From the NCBI RefSeq assembly GCF_008923205.2, contig NZ_WBMS02000019.1, positions 124,001-188,000 on the forward strand: 64,000 nucleotides of DNA, written 5' to 3'. Source of the stretch: Actinomadura physcomitrii (GTDB taxonomy: Bacteria > Actinomycetota > Actinomycetes > Streptosporangiales > Streptosporangiaceae). The position numbers were made by a program, and so were the translations under genes. Below, in pieces: positions 41,351-49,008 of this stretch (positions are counted from its first letter, which is position 1; every line of letters starts with the position of its first letter). The notes beneath the pieces are model-generated. The model was not told the origin of the DNA and made no database searches. It saw only the letters and a program-made list of their open reading frames with translations.

Positions 41351-42451
41351 GTGGCCCGCGAGAGGCACGACTCCGTACGCGCGGAGCACCAGCACGCCGC
41401 CTACGGGCGGGAGGCGTACGGCGACCCCTATGACGACCCGTATGCGGGCGACCAGCTCGCCGGAGGCCGGGTCTATCCCGACGAACCGCCGGCCCGCCGG
41501 CGCCGGCGGCGCCGCTGGCCCCGGGTGCTCGGCGTGATCGCCGTCGTGCTCGTGCTGCTGATCGTCGGCGGCTACTTCTACCTCGACTCGCGGCTGGAGC
41601 GGGAGTCGGTCCTGGTCGACTACCCGGGCCGGGTCGCCGACACGCCCGGCACCAACTGGCTGATCGTCGGCTCCGACAGCCGCAAGGGCCTCGACAAGGC
41701 GGCCCAGAAGAAGCTCCACACCGGCTACGCGGCCGGGCGGCGCACCGACTCGATGATGCTGCTGCACTACGGCGCGGGCGGCACGTCCCTCATCAGCCTC
41801 CCGCGCGACTCCTACGTCCCCATCCCCGGGCACGGATCCAACAAGCTGAACGCGGCGTTCGCGTTCGGCGGCCCCAAGCTGCTGGCGCAGACGGTGGAGA
41901 AGTCGACCGGCGTGCACATCGACCACTACGCCGAGATCGGGTTCAACGGGTTCGTCGGCGTGGTCGACGCCGTCGGCGGCGTGAACATCTGCGTCAAGGA
42001 GGACCTCAAGGACCCGAAGGCCGGCATCGACCTCAAGGCCGGCTGCCAGAACCTCAAGGGCAGCGACGCGCTCGGCTACGTCCGCAGCCGCCACTACGCC
42101 CGCGCCGACCTGGAGCGCGTCGAGCACCAGCGGCAGTTCTTCGGCGCGCTCATGAAGAAGGCGTCCAGCCCGGCGACGCTCCTCAACCCGTTCCGCAGCG
42201 TCCCGCTCGCCCTCCACTCCACCAGCAACTTCCTCGTGGACGACGGCGACCACCTGTACGACCTGGTGCGGATGATGTGGGCGATGCGCGGCGTGTCCAA
42301 CGGCGGCGTGACCGTGACGGTCCCGGTCGGCGGGACCGGCTCCTCACCGAGCGTCGGCTCCTACATCACCTGGGACAAGACGAAGGCGTCGAAGCTGTTC
42401 GGCGCGCTGAAGCAGGGGCAGCCCGTCCCGTCCGACCTCGTCCAGAAGTGA
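41351..42451 (+). CDS. LytR-CpsA-Psr (LCP) family cell-wall glycopolymer transferase
   Basis: 366 residues from GTG 41351, chosen for the GGAAGGA upstream. Cytosolic Asp/Tyr/Arg-rich N-terminus of about 60 residues, one membrane helix (about residues 60-82, V-L-G-V-I-A-V-V-L-V-L-L-I-V-G-G) and an extracellular LCP domain: W-L-I-V-G-S-D-S-R, R-T-D-S-M-M-L-L, I-S-L-P-R-D-S-Y-V and Y-V-R-S-R-H. These Arg and Asp residues bind the polyprenyl pyrophosphate. The family attaches anionic glycopolymers to peptidoglycan. Monocistronic, closed by a hairpin at 42460. Confidence 0.93.
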   Translation: MARERHDSVRAEHQHAAYGREAYGDPYDDPYAGDQLAGGRVYPDEPPARRRRRRRWPRVLGVIAVVLVLLIVGGYFYLDSRLERESVLVDYPGRVADTPGTNWLIVGSDSRKGLDKAAQKKLHTGYAAGRRTDSMMLLHYGAGGTSLISLPRDSYVPIPGHGSNKLNAAFAFGGPKLLAQTVEKSTGVHIDHYAEIGFNGFVGVVDAVGGVNICVKEDLKDPKAGIDLKAGCQNLKGSDALGYVRSRHYARADLERVEHQRQFFGALMKKASSPATLLNPFRSVPLALHSTSNFLVDDGDHLYDLVRMMWAMRGVSNGGVTVTVPVGGTGSSPSVGSYITWDKTKASKLFGALKQGQPVPSDLVQK

Positions 42452-42459
42452 GGCGCCGC

Positions 42460-42493
42460 GCCCGGCCCGGTCCCGTCGGGGGCCGGGCCGGGC
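42460..42493 (+). terminator. Hairpin terminator after the LCP gene
   Basis: GCCCGGCCCGG / CCGGGCCGGGC, 11 pairs with a 12-nt loop, followed by TTGG. Confidence 0.65.
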
Positions 42494-42499
42494 TTGGCA

Positions 42500-42505
42500 T
42501 AGAGT
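42500..42505 (+). promoter_or_regulatory. -10 box TAGAGT, 6 nt before an ATG start
   Basis: The canonical TANNNT box lies directly after the LCP terminator and 6 nt before the next ATG. A leaderless transcript is expected. Confidence 0.5.
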
Positions 42506-42511
42506 CGGGCC

Positions 42512-42808
42512 ATGGCGGATGTGACGCCTGAGGGCGGAAAGCAGGACGACCTGTCGACCCTGTCGTCCAAGGAACTCCACGACCGCGCGATGGAGCTGGC
42601 CAGGGAGCGCCACGACGTGGGCTTCCTGTGGGACCTGCTGCGCGCCATCCCCGCCGCCGCCGCGGCCGCCGGCGAGGTCGGCCGCGCCGAGTTCGACCTG
42701 TTCCACGGCCTGTCGCTGCTGCGCGAGTTCACGCACGCGGGGGAGGGCGAGGTCGCCGACGCCCTCCGGCCCTTCTACATCGACTACCTCACCGAGCACG
42801 GCGGCTGA
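42512..42808 (+). CDS. Conserved actinobacterial protein of unknown function
   Basis: 98 residues, mostly helical, soluble. Recognisable stretches are H-D-R-A-M-E-L-A-R-E-R-H-D-V-G-F-L-W-D-L-L-R-A-I-P and, near the end, A-D-A-L-R-P-F-Y-I-D-Y-L. Proteins with this H-D-V-G-F-L-W...D-Y-L pattern are widespread in actinobacteria (from memory) but uncharacterised. No catalytic motif or membrane segment. The start is fixed by the -10 box 6 nt upstream. Confidence 0.8.
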   Translation: MADVTPEGGKQDDLSTLSSKELHDRAMELARERHDVGFLWDLLRAIPAAAAAAGEVGRAEFDLFHGLSLLREFTHAGEGEVADALRPFYIDYLTEHGG

Positions 42809-42921
42809 GGCCCGCGTCCGCGCCAAGCGGACATGACCTTGACTTTTCCGCGTCTTGCTCTCCTTGCGGCCACCCTTGGGAACTACACTCCGTAGGCATC
42901 CGACCGCAGAGGGTGGTTGTA

Positions 42922-43080
42922 GTGTACAAGAAGCAGTTGAAGCTGGCCTCTATCGCGTTCGTAGCGTGGTACGTCATCAGCAGGCCCGAGGGAGCGGCGA
43001 ATCTCGTCCACAACGCGCTGAACGGGCTGGGGACCGCGGCCGAGTCGTTGTCGCAGTTCATGAGCGCGATTCCCAGCTAG
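42922..43080 (+). CDS. Small single-pass membrane protein A
   Basis: 52 residues from GTG 42922 (AGAGGG upstream). Basic start Y-K-K-Q-L-K-L, helix A-S-I-A-F-V-A-W-Y-V-I-S, then R-P-E-G-A-A-N-L-V-H-N-A-L-N-G-L-G and a polar tail ending S-L-S-Q-F-M-S-A-I. It aligns along its whole length with the protein at 43249, so the two are tandem paralogs. An N-in, C-out or peripheral amphipathic tail is likely. Function unknown. Followed by a T-run terminator. Confidence 0.75.
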   Translation: MYKKQLKLASIAFVAWYVISRPEGAANLVHNALNGLGTAAESLSQFMSAIPS

Positions 43081-43093
43081 GTGCCGCTTCCAG

Positions 43094-43125
43094 GCCCCGT
43101 ACCCGCCGCGGGTGCGGGGCTTTTT
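43094..43125 (+). terminator. Intrinsic terminator with T-run
   Basis: GCCCCGTACCCGC / GCGGGTGCGGGGC (one mismatch) followed by TTTTT. It ends the transcript of small membrane protein A. Confidence 0.85.
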
Positions 43126-43248
43126 CGCGCGCGGCAAGCAAGCGCTCTCCCCCGCGTCACAGTAAAATCCCGCTTTGCGAGCAGACGCGGCTGGGCATCA
43201 TTGGATCGGGTCAATGTGTCGCTGCGCTACAACAGGGACGGCGTACGG

Positions 43249-43410
43249 ATGAAGAAGAACCTCCGCTATGTGGCCATCGCCTTCGTCATCTTCTACCTGC
43301 TGAGCTCACCCCAGGACGCGGCCGGTTTCGTCAACAACGCGTTCACCCAGCTGGGCAGGGCCGGTGACCAGGTCTCCTCGTTCGTGAGCAGCCTGGACCT
43401 GTCGCCGTGA
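43249..43410 (+). CDS. Small single-pass membrane protein B (paralog of A)
   Basis: 53 residues. M-K-K-N-L-R-Y-V-A-I-A-F-V-I-F-Y-L-L-S-S, then P-Q-D-A-A-G-F-V-N-N-A-F-T-Q-L-G-R-A, ending V-S-S-F-V-S-S-L. It shares K-x-L, A-I-A-F-V, S-x-P-x-x-A-A, V-x-N-A, L-G-x-A and S-x-F-x-S with protein A. It has its own transcript start region after the terminator. The RBS is weak (CAGGGACGG). I recall such small proteins in other Streptosporangiales and Streptomyces, without function. Confidence 0.75.
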   Translation: MKKNLRYVAIAFVIFYLLSSPQDAAGFVNNAFTQLGRAGDQVSSFVSSLDLSP

Positions 43411-43460
43411 CCCGCCGCCTTCCGGTGCGGTCCGGGCGGTGCGGGCCGGGGGTGATCGCC

Positions 43461-43466
43461 TAGGAT
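43461..43466 (+). promoter_or_regulatory. -10 box TAGGAT, 7 nt before an ATG start
   Basis: TANNNT box followed by 7 nt and the glutathione peroxidase ATG; leaderless transcript likely. Confidence 0.45.
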
Positions 43467-43473
43467 CGGCCGC

Positions 43474-43962
43474 ATGTCCTTCTATGACGTGGAGATCGAG
43501 GGTCTGCAGGGCGGTCCCGCAGACCTCGGGCAGTACCGGGGCAAGGCCGTGCTCGTCGTCAACGTCGCCTCCAAGTGCGGCCTGACCCCGCAGTACGCCG
43601 GCCTGGAGCGGCTGCAGGAGCGGTTCGCCGGGCGCGGCTTCACCGTCCTCGGCGTCCCGTGCAACCAGTTCATGGGCCAGGAGCCCGGCAGCGCCGAGGA
43701 GATCGCGCAGTTCTGCTCGGCGACCTACGGGGTCACGTTCCCGATGACCGAGAAGATCGAGGTCAACGGCGACGGCCGGCACGCGCTGTACGACGGCCTC
43801 GTCGGCACCCCCGACGCCGAGGGCCACACCGGCGACATCCGGTGGAACTTCGAGAAGTTCCTGATCGCCCCGGACGGCGCGGTCGCCGCCCGGTTCGCGC
43901 CGCAGACCGAGCCGGAGTCCGCCGACGTCGTCGCCGCCATCGAGAAGAACCTTCCGGCCTGA
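43474..43962 (+). CDS. Glutathione peroxidase family (thioredoxin-type Cys peroxidase)
   Basis: 162 residues. Peroxidatic C35 in V-N-V-A-S-K-C-G-L-T-P-Q-Y, Q65 in V-P-C-N-Q-F and W124 with N125 in I-R-W-N-F-E-K-F-L-I. C81 (Q-F-C-S-A-T-Y-G-V-T-F-P) is placed like the resolving Cys of the thioredoxin-dependent non-selenium enzymes. It would reduce peroxides and lipid hydroperoxides in the cytosol, with thioredoxin or mycothiol systems as likely reductants, since actinobacteria lack glutathione. Leaderless start. Monocistronic. Confidence 0.95.
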   Translation: MSFYDVEIEGLQGGPADLGQYRGKAVLVVNVASKCGLTPQYAGLERLQERFAGRGFTVLGVPCNQFMGQEPGSAEEIAQFCSATYGVTFPMTEKIEVNGDGRHALYDGLVGTPDAEGHTGDIRWNFEKFLIAPDGAVAARFAPQTEPESADVVAAIEKNLPA

Positions 43963-44101
43963 GAAAAGGCCTGGAAGAGCGCCGGACGCGGGCACACGAA
44001 CCCCGCGCCCGGCACTCCGGCATTGTGAATCGCGCCACACCGCTTGTCGCTATTGAATGACACGTCTAGCTTTTGAGGTCGCGCTACGACGTGGAGGTGC
44101 C

Positions 44102-45016
44102 ATGAGCGGGTGGACGGCGGCCGACATTCCCGATCTGCAGGGCCGAAGGGCGATCGTCACCGGGGCCAACAGCGGCATCGGCTACCACACGGCGCTGCAG
44201 CTCGCCCGGCACGGCGCCGCCGTCGTGCTGGCCTGCCGCAGCGCCGAACGCGGCCAGGCCGCCTTCGACCGGATCAGGGCCGCCGCGCCCGGCGCCGCCC
44301 TCACCCTCGGCGCCCTCGACCTCGCCGACCTGGCGTCGGTGCGCGGGTTCGCCGCCCGGTACGGCGACGACCCGCTCGACATCCTGGTCAACAACGCGGG
44401 CGTCATGGCGCTCCCGCGCCGCACCACCGCCGACGGCTTCGAGATGCAGTTCGGCACCAACCACCTCGGCCACTTCGCGCTGACCGGCCTGCTGCTGCCC
44501 GCGCTGCGCGCCGCCGCGTCCGCCCGCGTCGTGACGGTCACCTCGGGGGTCGCCTGGAGCGGCCGGTTCCGCTTCGACGACCTGCAGGGCGAGCGCCGCT
44601 ACAGCCGGTGGGGCGCCTACGGCCAGGCCAAGCTCGCCAACCTCGTCTTCGCCCGCGAGCTGGACCGCCGCGTCCCCGAGCTCACCAGCGTCGCCGCCCA
44701 CCCCGGCTACGCCGCCACCAACCTCCAGGAGGCCGGCCCGAAGATGGCCGGCAACTCCGTCATGGCGAAGGCGATGGTGCTCAGCAACGCGGTGGTCGCG
44801 CAGTCGGCGGCGACCGGGGCGCTGCCGTCCCTGTACGCCGCGACCGCCCCGGACGTCGAGGGCGGCGCCTGCTACGGCCCGCGCCTGCTGCAGTTCCGCG
44901 GCAGCCCCGTCAAGGTCGTCACGCCACCGCAGGCCGCCAAGCCCGGCCTCGGCGACCGCCTCTGGCAGATCTCCGAAACCCTCACCGGCGTCACCTACAC
45001 CCCCGCCTCCACCTGA
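44102..45016 (+). CDS. Short-chain dehydrogenase/reductase (retinol dehydrogenase-like)
   Basis: 304 residues from ATG 44102 with GGAGG 5 nt upstream. NAD(P) motif A-I-V-T-G-A-N-S-G-I-G-Y-H, A-C-R-S at the end of beta-2 (favours NADP), N-N-A-G-V-M, catalytic Ser in V-T-V-T-S-G and Y-G-Q-A-K as the Y-x-x-x-K pair. The length and N-S-G-I-G-Y/K-x-T pattern match the WW-oxidoreductase/retinol-dehydrogenase-like subgroup common in actinobacteria. Substrate unknown. Monocistronic. Confidence 0.93.
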   Translation: MSGWTAADIPDLQGRRAIVTGANSGIGYHTALQLARHGAAVVLACRSAERGQAAFDRIRAAAPGAALTLGALDLADLASVRGFAARYGDDPLDILVNNAGVMALPRRTTADGFEMQFGTNHLGHFALTGLLLPALRAAASARVVTVTSGVAWSGRFRFDDLQGERRYSRWGAYGQAKLANLVFARELDRRVPELTSVAAHPGYAATNLQEAGPKMAGNSVMAKAMVLSNAVVAQSAATGALPSLYAATAPDVEGGACYGPRLLQFRGSPVKVVTPPQAAKPGLGDRLWQISETLTGVTYTPAST

Positions 45017-45161
45017 CCGCCTTCGCCTCAGCCGCCGTTCGCCTGACGCGCTGATCCTCGGTCTGCCAACTTCCGGGTTCTCGGCGTAATCAAGTGAACG
45101 CCCAGCGTGATCGAACGTCGATGCCCCCCATGACACACTGGGCCTATGGAGGTGATGAGGC

Positions 45162-45767
45162 GTGGCACTCGCAATGCCCGCCGAACCGATGCCTGATCGT
45201 GATGAGTTCACCGTCGAGGACTGGCTGGCGCTGCCGGAGAGCGAGCAGCGCATCGAACTGATCGACGGGAGTTACGTCGTGAGCCCCCTCGCCGCGACCA
45301 ATCATCAGATCTGCACAGGACGGCTGCGCGACGTGCTCCTTTCCGCCGCGCCGGAGGACATGGAGGTCACCGAGGGCGCCAACGTTCCCTGCGCGGGTGA
45401 AGGCGCGATCCCGGACGTCGTGGTCGGTGACGCCGAACCCATGCTCGCCGGTTCGGTGGCGCTCGACCCGCAGTACATCCACCTCGTCGCAGAAGTGGTC
45501 AGCCCGGGGCGCAGCAACCGTCGGCGCGACTTCACCGACAAGCCCCGGATGTACGCGGCGGCGGGCATCCCGACGTTCCTTCGCGTCGAGCTGATCGGCG
45601 AGGGGGCGCCGTGCGTGGAGGTGCTCGTCCTCAAGGACGGCGAGTACGTGCAGGCCGACCGTGTCTGCGCGGGGCGGACGCTGCGGATCGCGGAGCCGTT
45701 CGAGGTGGCGTTCGACCCGGCGGTGCTCGTCGGGCCGCGGCGGCGGGAGGTCAGGGGGCGCGAGTGA
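45162..45767 (+). CDS. Uma2 family (DUF820) PD-(D/E)XK nuclease-like protein
   Basis: 201 residues. Family pattern: F-T-V-E-D-W-L-A-L-P-E near the start, E-L-I-D-G-S-Y-V-V-S-P, I-P-D-V-V-V-G and L-V-A-E-V-V-S-P-G-R-S...D-K-P-R-M-Y-A-A-A-G-I. The acidic residues of D-V-V and A-E-V with the Lys of D-K-P-R are the usual nuclease core. GTG start with GGAGG upstream. The last 17 nt overlap the convergent alkyltransferase gene. The biological role of actinobacterial Uma2 copies is unclear; mobile elements and regulation have both been suggested. Confidence 0.9.
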   Translation: MALAMPAEPMPDRDEFTVEDWLALPESEQRIELIDGSYVVSPLAATNHQICTGRLRDVLLSAAPEDMEVTEGANVPCAGEGAIPDVVVGDAEPMLAGSVALDPQYIHLVAEVVSPGRSNRRRDFTDKPRMYAAAGIPTFLRVELIGEGAPCVEVLVLKDGEYVQADRVCAGRTLRIAEPFEVAFDPAVLVGPRRREVRGRE

Positions 45768-46293
45768 TGTCCCAGTCGAGGGTGGCGGGGATCGAGCCCT
45801 CCAGGGTGAGCAGCCAGCGCTTCACCTCGACGCCGGAGCCGCCGCTGTAGCCGCCGAGGCCGTTCGAGGCGACGACGCGGTGGCACGGGACGATCAGCGG
45901 GATCGGGTTGCTCCCCATCACCTGCCCGATCACCTGGGCGTGCACGCCGGTGCCGCTGCGGTCGCCGAGGTCGCCGTAGGTGATCGTCCGCCCGTAGGGG
46001 ACGGTCTCGTACAGCGTGGTCAGCACCTGCCGCTGGACGTCGCCCGTCAGCCGCCAGTCGATCGGCAGCTCGAACGTCTTCAGGTCGCCGGCGAAGTAGT
46101 CGCGCAGCGCCGCCAGCGCCGGGTCGAGGCGGCCGGGGGCGTCCACCACCGGCAGGCCGGTCTTGCGGGCGGCCCGCTCGCGCGCGGCGGGGGTGTCGCG
46201 GAAGTCCAGCGACACGATCCCCGTCTCGGTCTCGCTGACGAGCAGCCGTCCGAGCACGGTGTCGACCGTGCCGAACGCGAGTGTCTCGGTCAT
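45751..46293 (-). CDS. ogt: Methylated-DNA--protein-cysteine S-methyltransferase
   Basis: 180 residues. Active-site I-V-P-C137-H-R-V, preceded by the helix-turn-helix region V-P-Y-G-R-T-I-T-Y-G-D-L and Q-V-I-G-Q-V-M-G-S-N-P with the Asn hinge. The N-terminal domain is short, so this is an Ogt/MGMT type without an Ada regulatory half. It transfers alkyl groups from O6-alkylguanine to C137 in a suicide reaction. The ATG at 46293 follows AGAAGGGAG; an upstream extension is open but lacks an RBS. Confidence 0.95.
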   Translation of the reverse strand: MTETLAFGTVDTVLGRLLVSETETGIVSLDFRDTPAARERAARKTGLPVVDAPGRLDPALAALRDYFAGDLKTFELPIDWRLTGDVQRQVLTTLYETVPYGRTITYGDLGDRSGTGVHAQVIGQVMGSNPIPLIVPCHRVVASNGLGGYSGGSGVEVKRWLLTLEGSIPATLDWDITRAP

Positions 46294-46362
46294 GGCGCTC
46301 CCTTCTGGTCCGTCCAGCGTGCCATCCGAGTCCGACATTCCCATCAACACCGGGGCCGCCGG

Positions 46363-49008
46363 TCAGGTTGCGGCGGTGAGGGTCCGGTGCAGCCGGGCGG
46401 CCTCCTTCACCAGGCGGCTGGACCCGCCGCGCCCGGCGACGGCCTCCAGCGCGGGCACCGTGCCGCGCGCGCCGGTCGTCTCGGCGGCGCGGGTGCCGAG
46501 CGCCAGCAGGTCGGGGAGGCCGGCCGGGGCGCGCTCGCCCGGCGCGGGAAGCACCTCGGGGAGCGCGGCGGCGATCAGCGTCCAGACGTCGGAGAGCGCG
46601 CCGGCGTCCGCGGCGGCGGTGAGCGCCTTGACCACGCGGCCGAACTTGATGCGGTCGAAGGCCGCGAGCCGTCCGGCCGCGACGCCGGTCTCCGCGGCGG
46701 GCAGGATGCCGCGCGCGCTCAGTGTGAGCAGGGCGTCGACCGCGTCGGCGCGGTGGCGTTCGTGCCGGTTGGCCAGCGTCAGGGCGAGCAGCGTGCCGGT
46801 GGCGGCGCCGGCGGGGCCGCCGGCCTCGGCGAGGGCGAGCATCGTCGCGCCCTGCGACATGTTCTCGTCGGTCAGACGCACCTGGTACGGGACGAGATGC
46901 GCCGCGGCGATCTCCCGGTGCGACGGCGTGACGCCCGGCCACCACGCATACGTCGAGCGGTACGACGGCTGCCCGAAGTCCCGCCACCCTTCCTCGGGGA
47001 AGGCGCACAGGTGCGCGACGTCGGAGTCCCCGGGCATGGCGACCACGGAGAGGATCCGGGACGGGAGGCGGAGCGTGCGGTCGCCGACGGTCGCCGCCGG
47101 CTTCTCGAGCACCTCGCACCGCACGTCCGGGTCGGCCGGCGGGCCCGCGGCGAGCCAGGCGGCCATCGCCCGCCCCGCCGGCGACACCAGGTTCCCGGCA
47201 CGGGCGGCGGCCGCGGCGTCGATCTCGCGCGGGACGCGGAGCATCGCCTGCGCGAGCTCGGCCCGCCCCGGTTCGGCGCCCGCCGCCTCGAACCTTTCGA
47301 GCCGCTCGACGAGCACCGCCGGATCGATGTGGCCGCTCGCGGTGGTCGGGGCCGCCAGCAGCACGGGCACCTTGCCCACGGACGCGGCGATCTCCCGGCC
47401 GCGCAGGGCGAGGAACCGGTCCATCGCAGGGTCGAAGACGGTCTCGCCCTTGCGCGCCCAGCCCTTGACGAAGGAGGCGAGCGCTGCGGCCAGCCGGGTG
47501 GGCGCCTTCGGGACGAACAGGGACCGGACGGCCGACACCGGCCAGTCCCCCTCGTAGACGCCGAGCCCGATGTGTGGGTCGATCAGCCACGACATCGGGG
47601 CCACCACGGGGCGCAGGGCGTCCCGGGCGGCGCCGGCGTCCTCGTGGGCGAACGCGACGAGCGCGGCCAGGAAGCGCTCCACCGCGAGCCAGTCCGGTTG
47701 CTCGGTGCGCGACAGGGCGTCGAACTCCGCGGCCATCTCGGCGGGGGACGCGATCGGCGCGGGCATCTCGCGCGGCGTGAACGGCGGCGATCCCACGGGG
47801 AGCGGGGCCTCGGCCTCCACCTCGCCGAACGCGGCGGCGATCGTGTCGCGGAGCGGCCCCGGCAGCCCCGACGCGGCGCCGCGGACCTGCTCGCCCGTTT
47901 CCGCCGACGCCTTCCCCGCGTGCCTGACGGCGATCTTCACGGCGCGTTCCCGCAGGTCGAGGGAGTCGCAGGTGAACGCGGCGGTGACCGCGCGGAGCGC
48001 GGCGTCCACCCGCCCGCGCTTGCGCGCCGTCCGGTCCAGCCAGGTCAGGCCGGCCCGGATCAGCTTGGTCTCCGGCCGGAACAGCACCGCGCCCGCCGCC
48101 TCCTCGAACAGCGGCTCGTCGACCCTCTCCAGCTCGTCGGCCCGGCGGACGGCCCGCAGCGCCAGGTCCGCGATCGTCGACGGCGCGGCCGGCAGCAGCC
48201 GGGCGTAGTCCCGCACCCGCGCGGCGACCTCGTCGTCCGTGGGCTCCAGGAGTTCGTGCAGCTGAGCGAACCAGCGCAGCTCGTGCGGCGTGCCGCCGCG
48301 CAGGAACCGCCGGACGCAGCCGTCGATCAGCGTGCCGCGCGGGACGCGTCCCGCGGCGGCCAGCTCGGTCAGCGCGTCCGCCCACGTCCGGCGCTCCTTG
48401 ACCCGCTGCGCGGTGCTCCGGTCGAACGCGAGGGCCGCGCCGACGCCGTCCGCCTCGAACAGCCGGGGGACGAGCGCGTCGAGGAACGGGTCGTCGGCGA
48501 GCGCCTTGGTGTCGGCGCCGCCGCTCGCCCACATGACGACGAAGCCGTCCGCCGCGGGGGGCTCGGCGCCCGCCGACAGGGTGAGGCCGGCCGCCATGTG
48601 CCAGCGCGGCAGCACCTGCTCGGTGAAGTCCGACACCCGGATGCGCTCCGCGACGCGGCGGCCGACGTCGGCGCGCCACTGTACGGGGCGGTCCGCGGTG
48701 ACCACGTCCAGGTCCCGGCGCAACTCCCTGCCCTGGGAGCGCAGCCACCACGTGTCGAACTCGCGGCGGCACAACCACGCCGCCGCTGCGGCGGCCCCAC
48801 CGATCGTGCCCGCGCCCGCCAGTATCAGCGGCTCGTGGAAGCCCCGCTCCAGCTCGCCCCACTTGCTCGCGTCGCGCAGCTCCTTCAGCCTGCCGGGCAG
48901 CCGGTCGGCGACCTCCTTGCGGCCCGCCGCGTCCAGCTTGCGGACCAGGTTCATCACCCGGCCGGTGTCCTTCGCGTCGATCGCGTCGCGGATCTCGTCC
49001 CAGCTCAT
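46363..49008 (-). CDS. DUF6493-like large helical protein, coupled to a SWIM protein
   Basis: 881 residues. The N-terminus M-S-W-D-E-I-R-D-A-I-D-A-K-D-T-G-R-V followed by L-P-G-R-L-K-E-L-R matches what I recall of DUF6493 proteins. The rest is predominantly helical, HEAT-like in feel, with no nucleotide-binding motif, zinc knuckle or membrane segment. The ATG (GGAGG upstream) overlaps the SWIM gene stop by 4 nt, so it is made in fixed ratio with it. The function is unknown; the pairing suggests a two-component complex that acts on a nucleic acid or protein bound by the SWIM finger. Confidence 0.8.
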   Translation of the reverse strand: MSWDEIRDAIDAKDTGRVMNLVRKLDAAGRKEVADRLPGRLKELRDASKWGELERGFHEPLILAGAGTIGGAAAAAAWLCRREFDTWWLRSQGRELRRDLDVVTADRPVQWRADVGRRVAERIRVSDFTEQVLPRWHMAAGLTLSAGAEPPAADGFVVMWASGGADTKALADDPFLDALVPRLFEADGVGAALAFDRSTAQRVKERRTWADALTELAAAGRVPRGTLIDGCVRRFLRGGTPHELRWFAQLHELLEPTDDEVAARVRDYARLLPAAPSTIADLALRAVRRADELERVDEPLFEEAAGAVLFRPETKLIRAGLTWLDRTARKRGRVDAALRAVTAAFTCDSLDLRERAVKIAVRHAGKASAETGEQVRGAASGLPGPLRDTIAAAFGEVEAEAPLPVGSPPFTPREMPAPIASPAEMAAEFDALSRTEQPDWLAVERFLAALVAFAHEDAGAARDALRPVVAPMSWLIDPHIGLGVYEGDWPVSAVRSLFVPKAPTRLAAALASFVKGWARKGETVFDPAMDRFLALRGREIAASVGKVPVLLAAPTTASGHIDPAVLVERLERFEAAGAEPGRAELAQAMLRVPREIDAAAAARAGNLVSPAGRAMAAWLAAGPPADPDVRCEVLEKPAATVGDRTLRLPSRILSVVAMPGDSDVAHLCAFPEEGWRDFGQPSYRSTYAWWPGVTPSHREIAAAHLVPYQVRLTDENMSQGATMLALAEAGGPAGAATGTLLALTLANRHERHRADAVDALLTLSARGILPAAETGVAAGRLAAFDRIKFGRVVKALTAAADAGALSDVWTLIAAALPEVLPAPGERAPAGLPDLLALGTRAAETTGARGTVPALEAVAGRGGSSRLVKEAARLHRTLTAAT

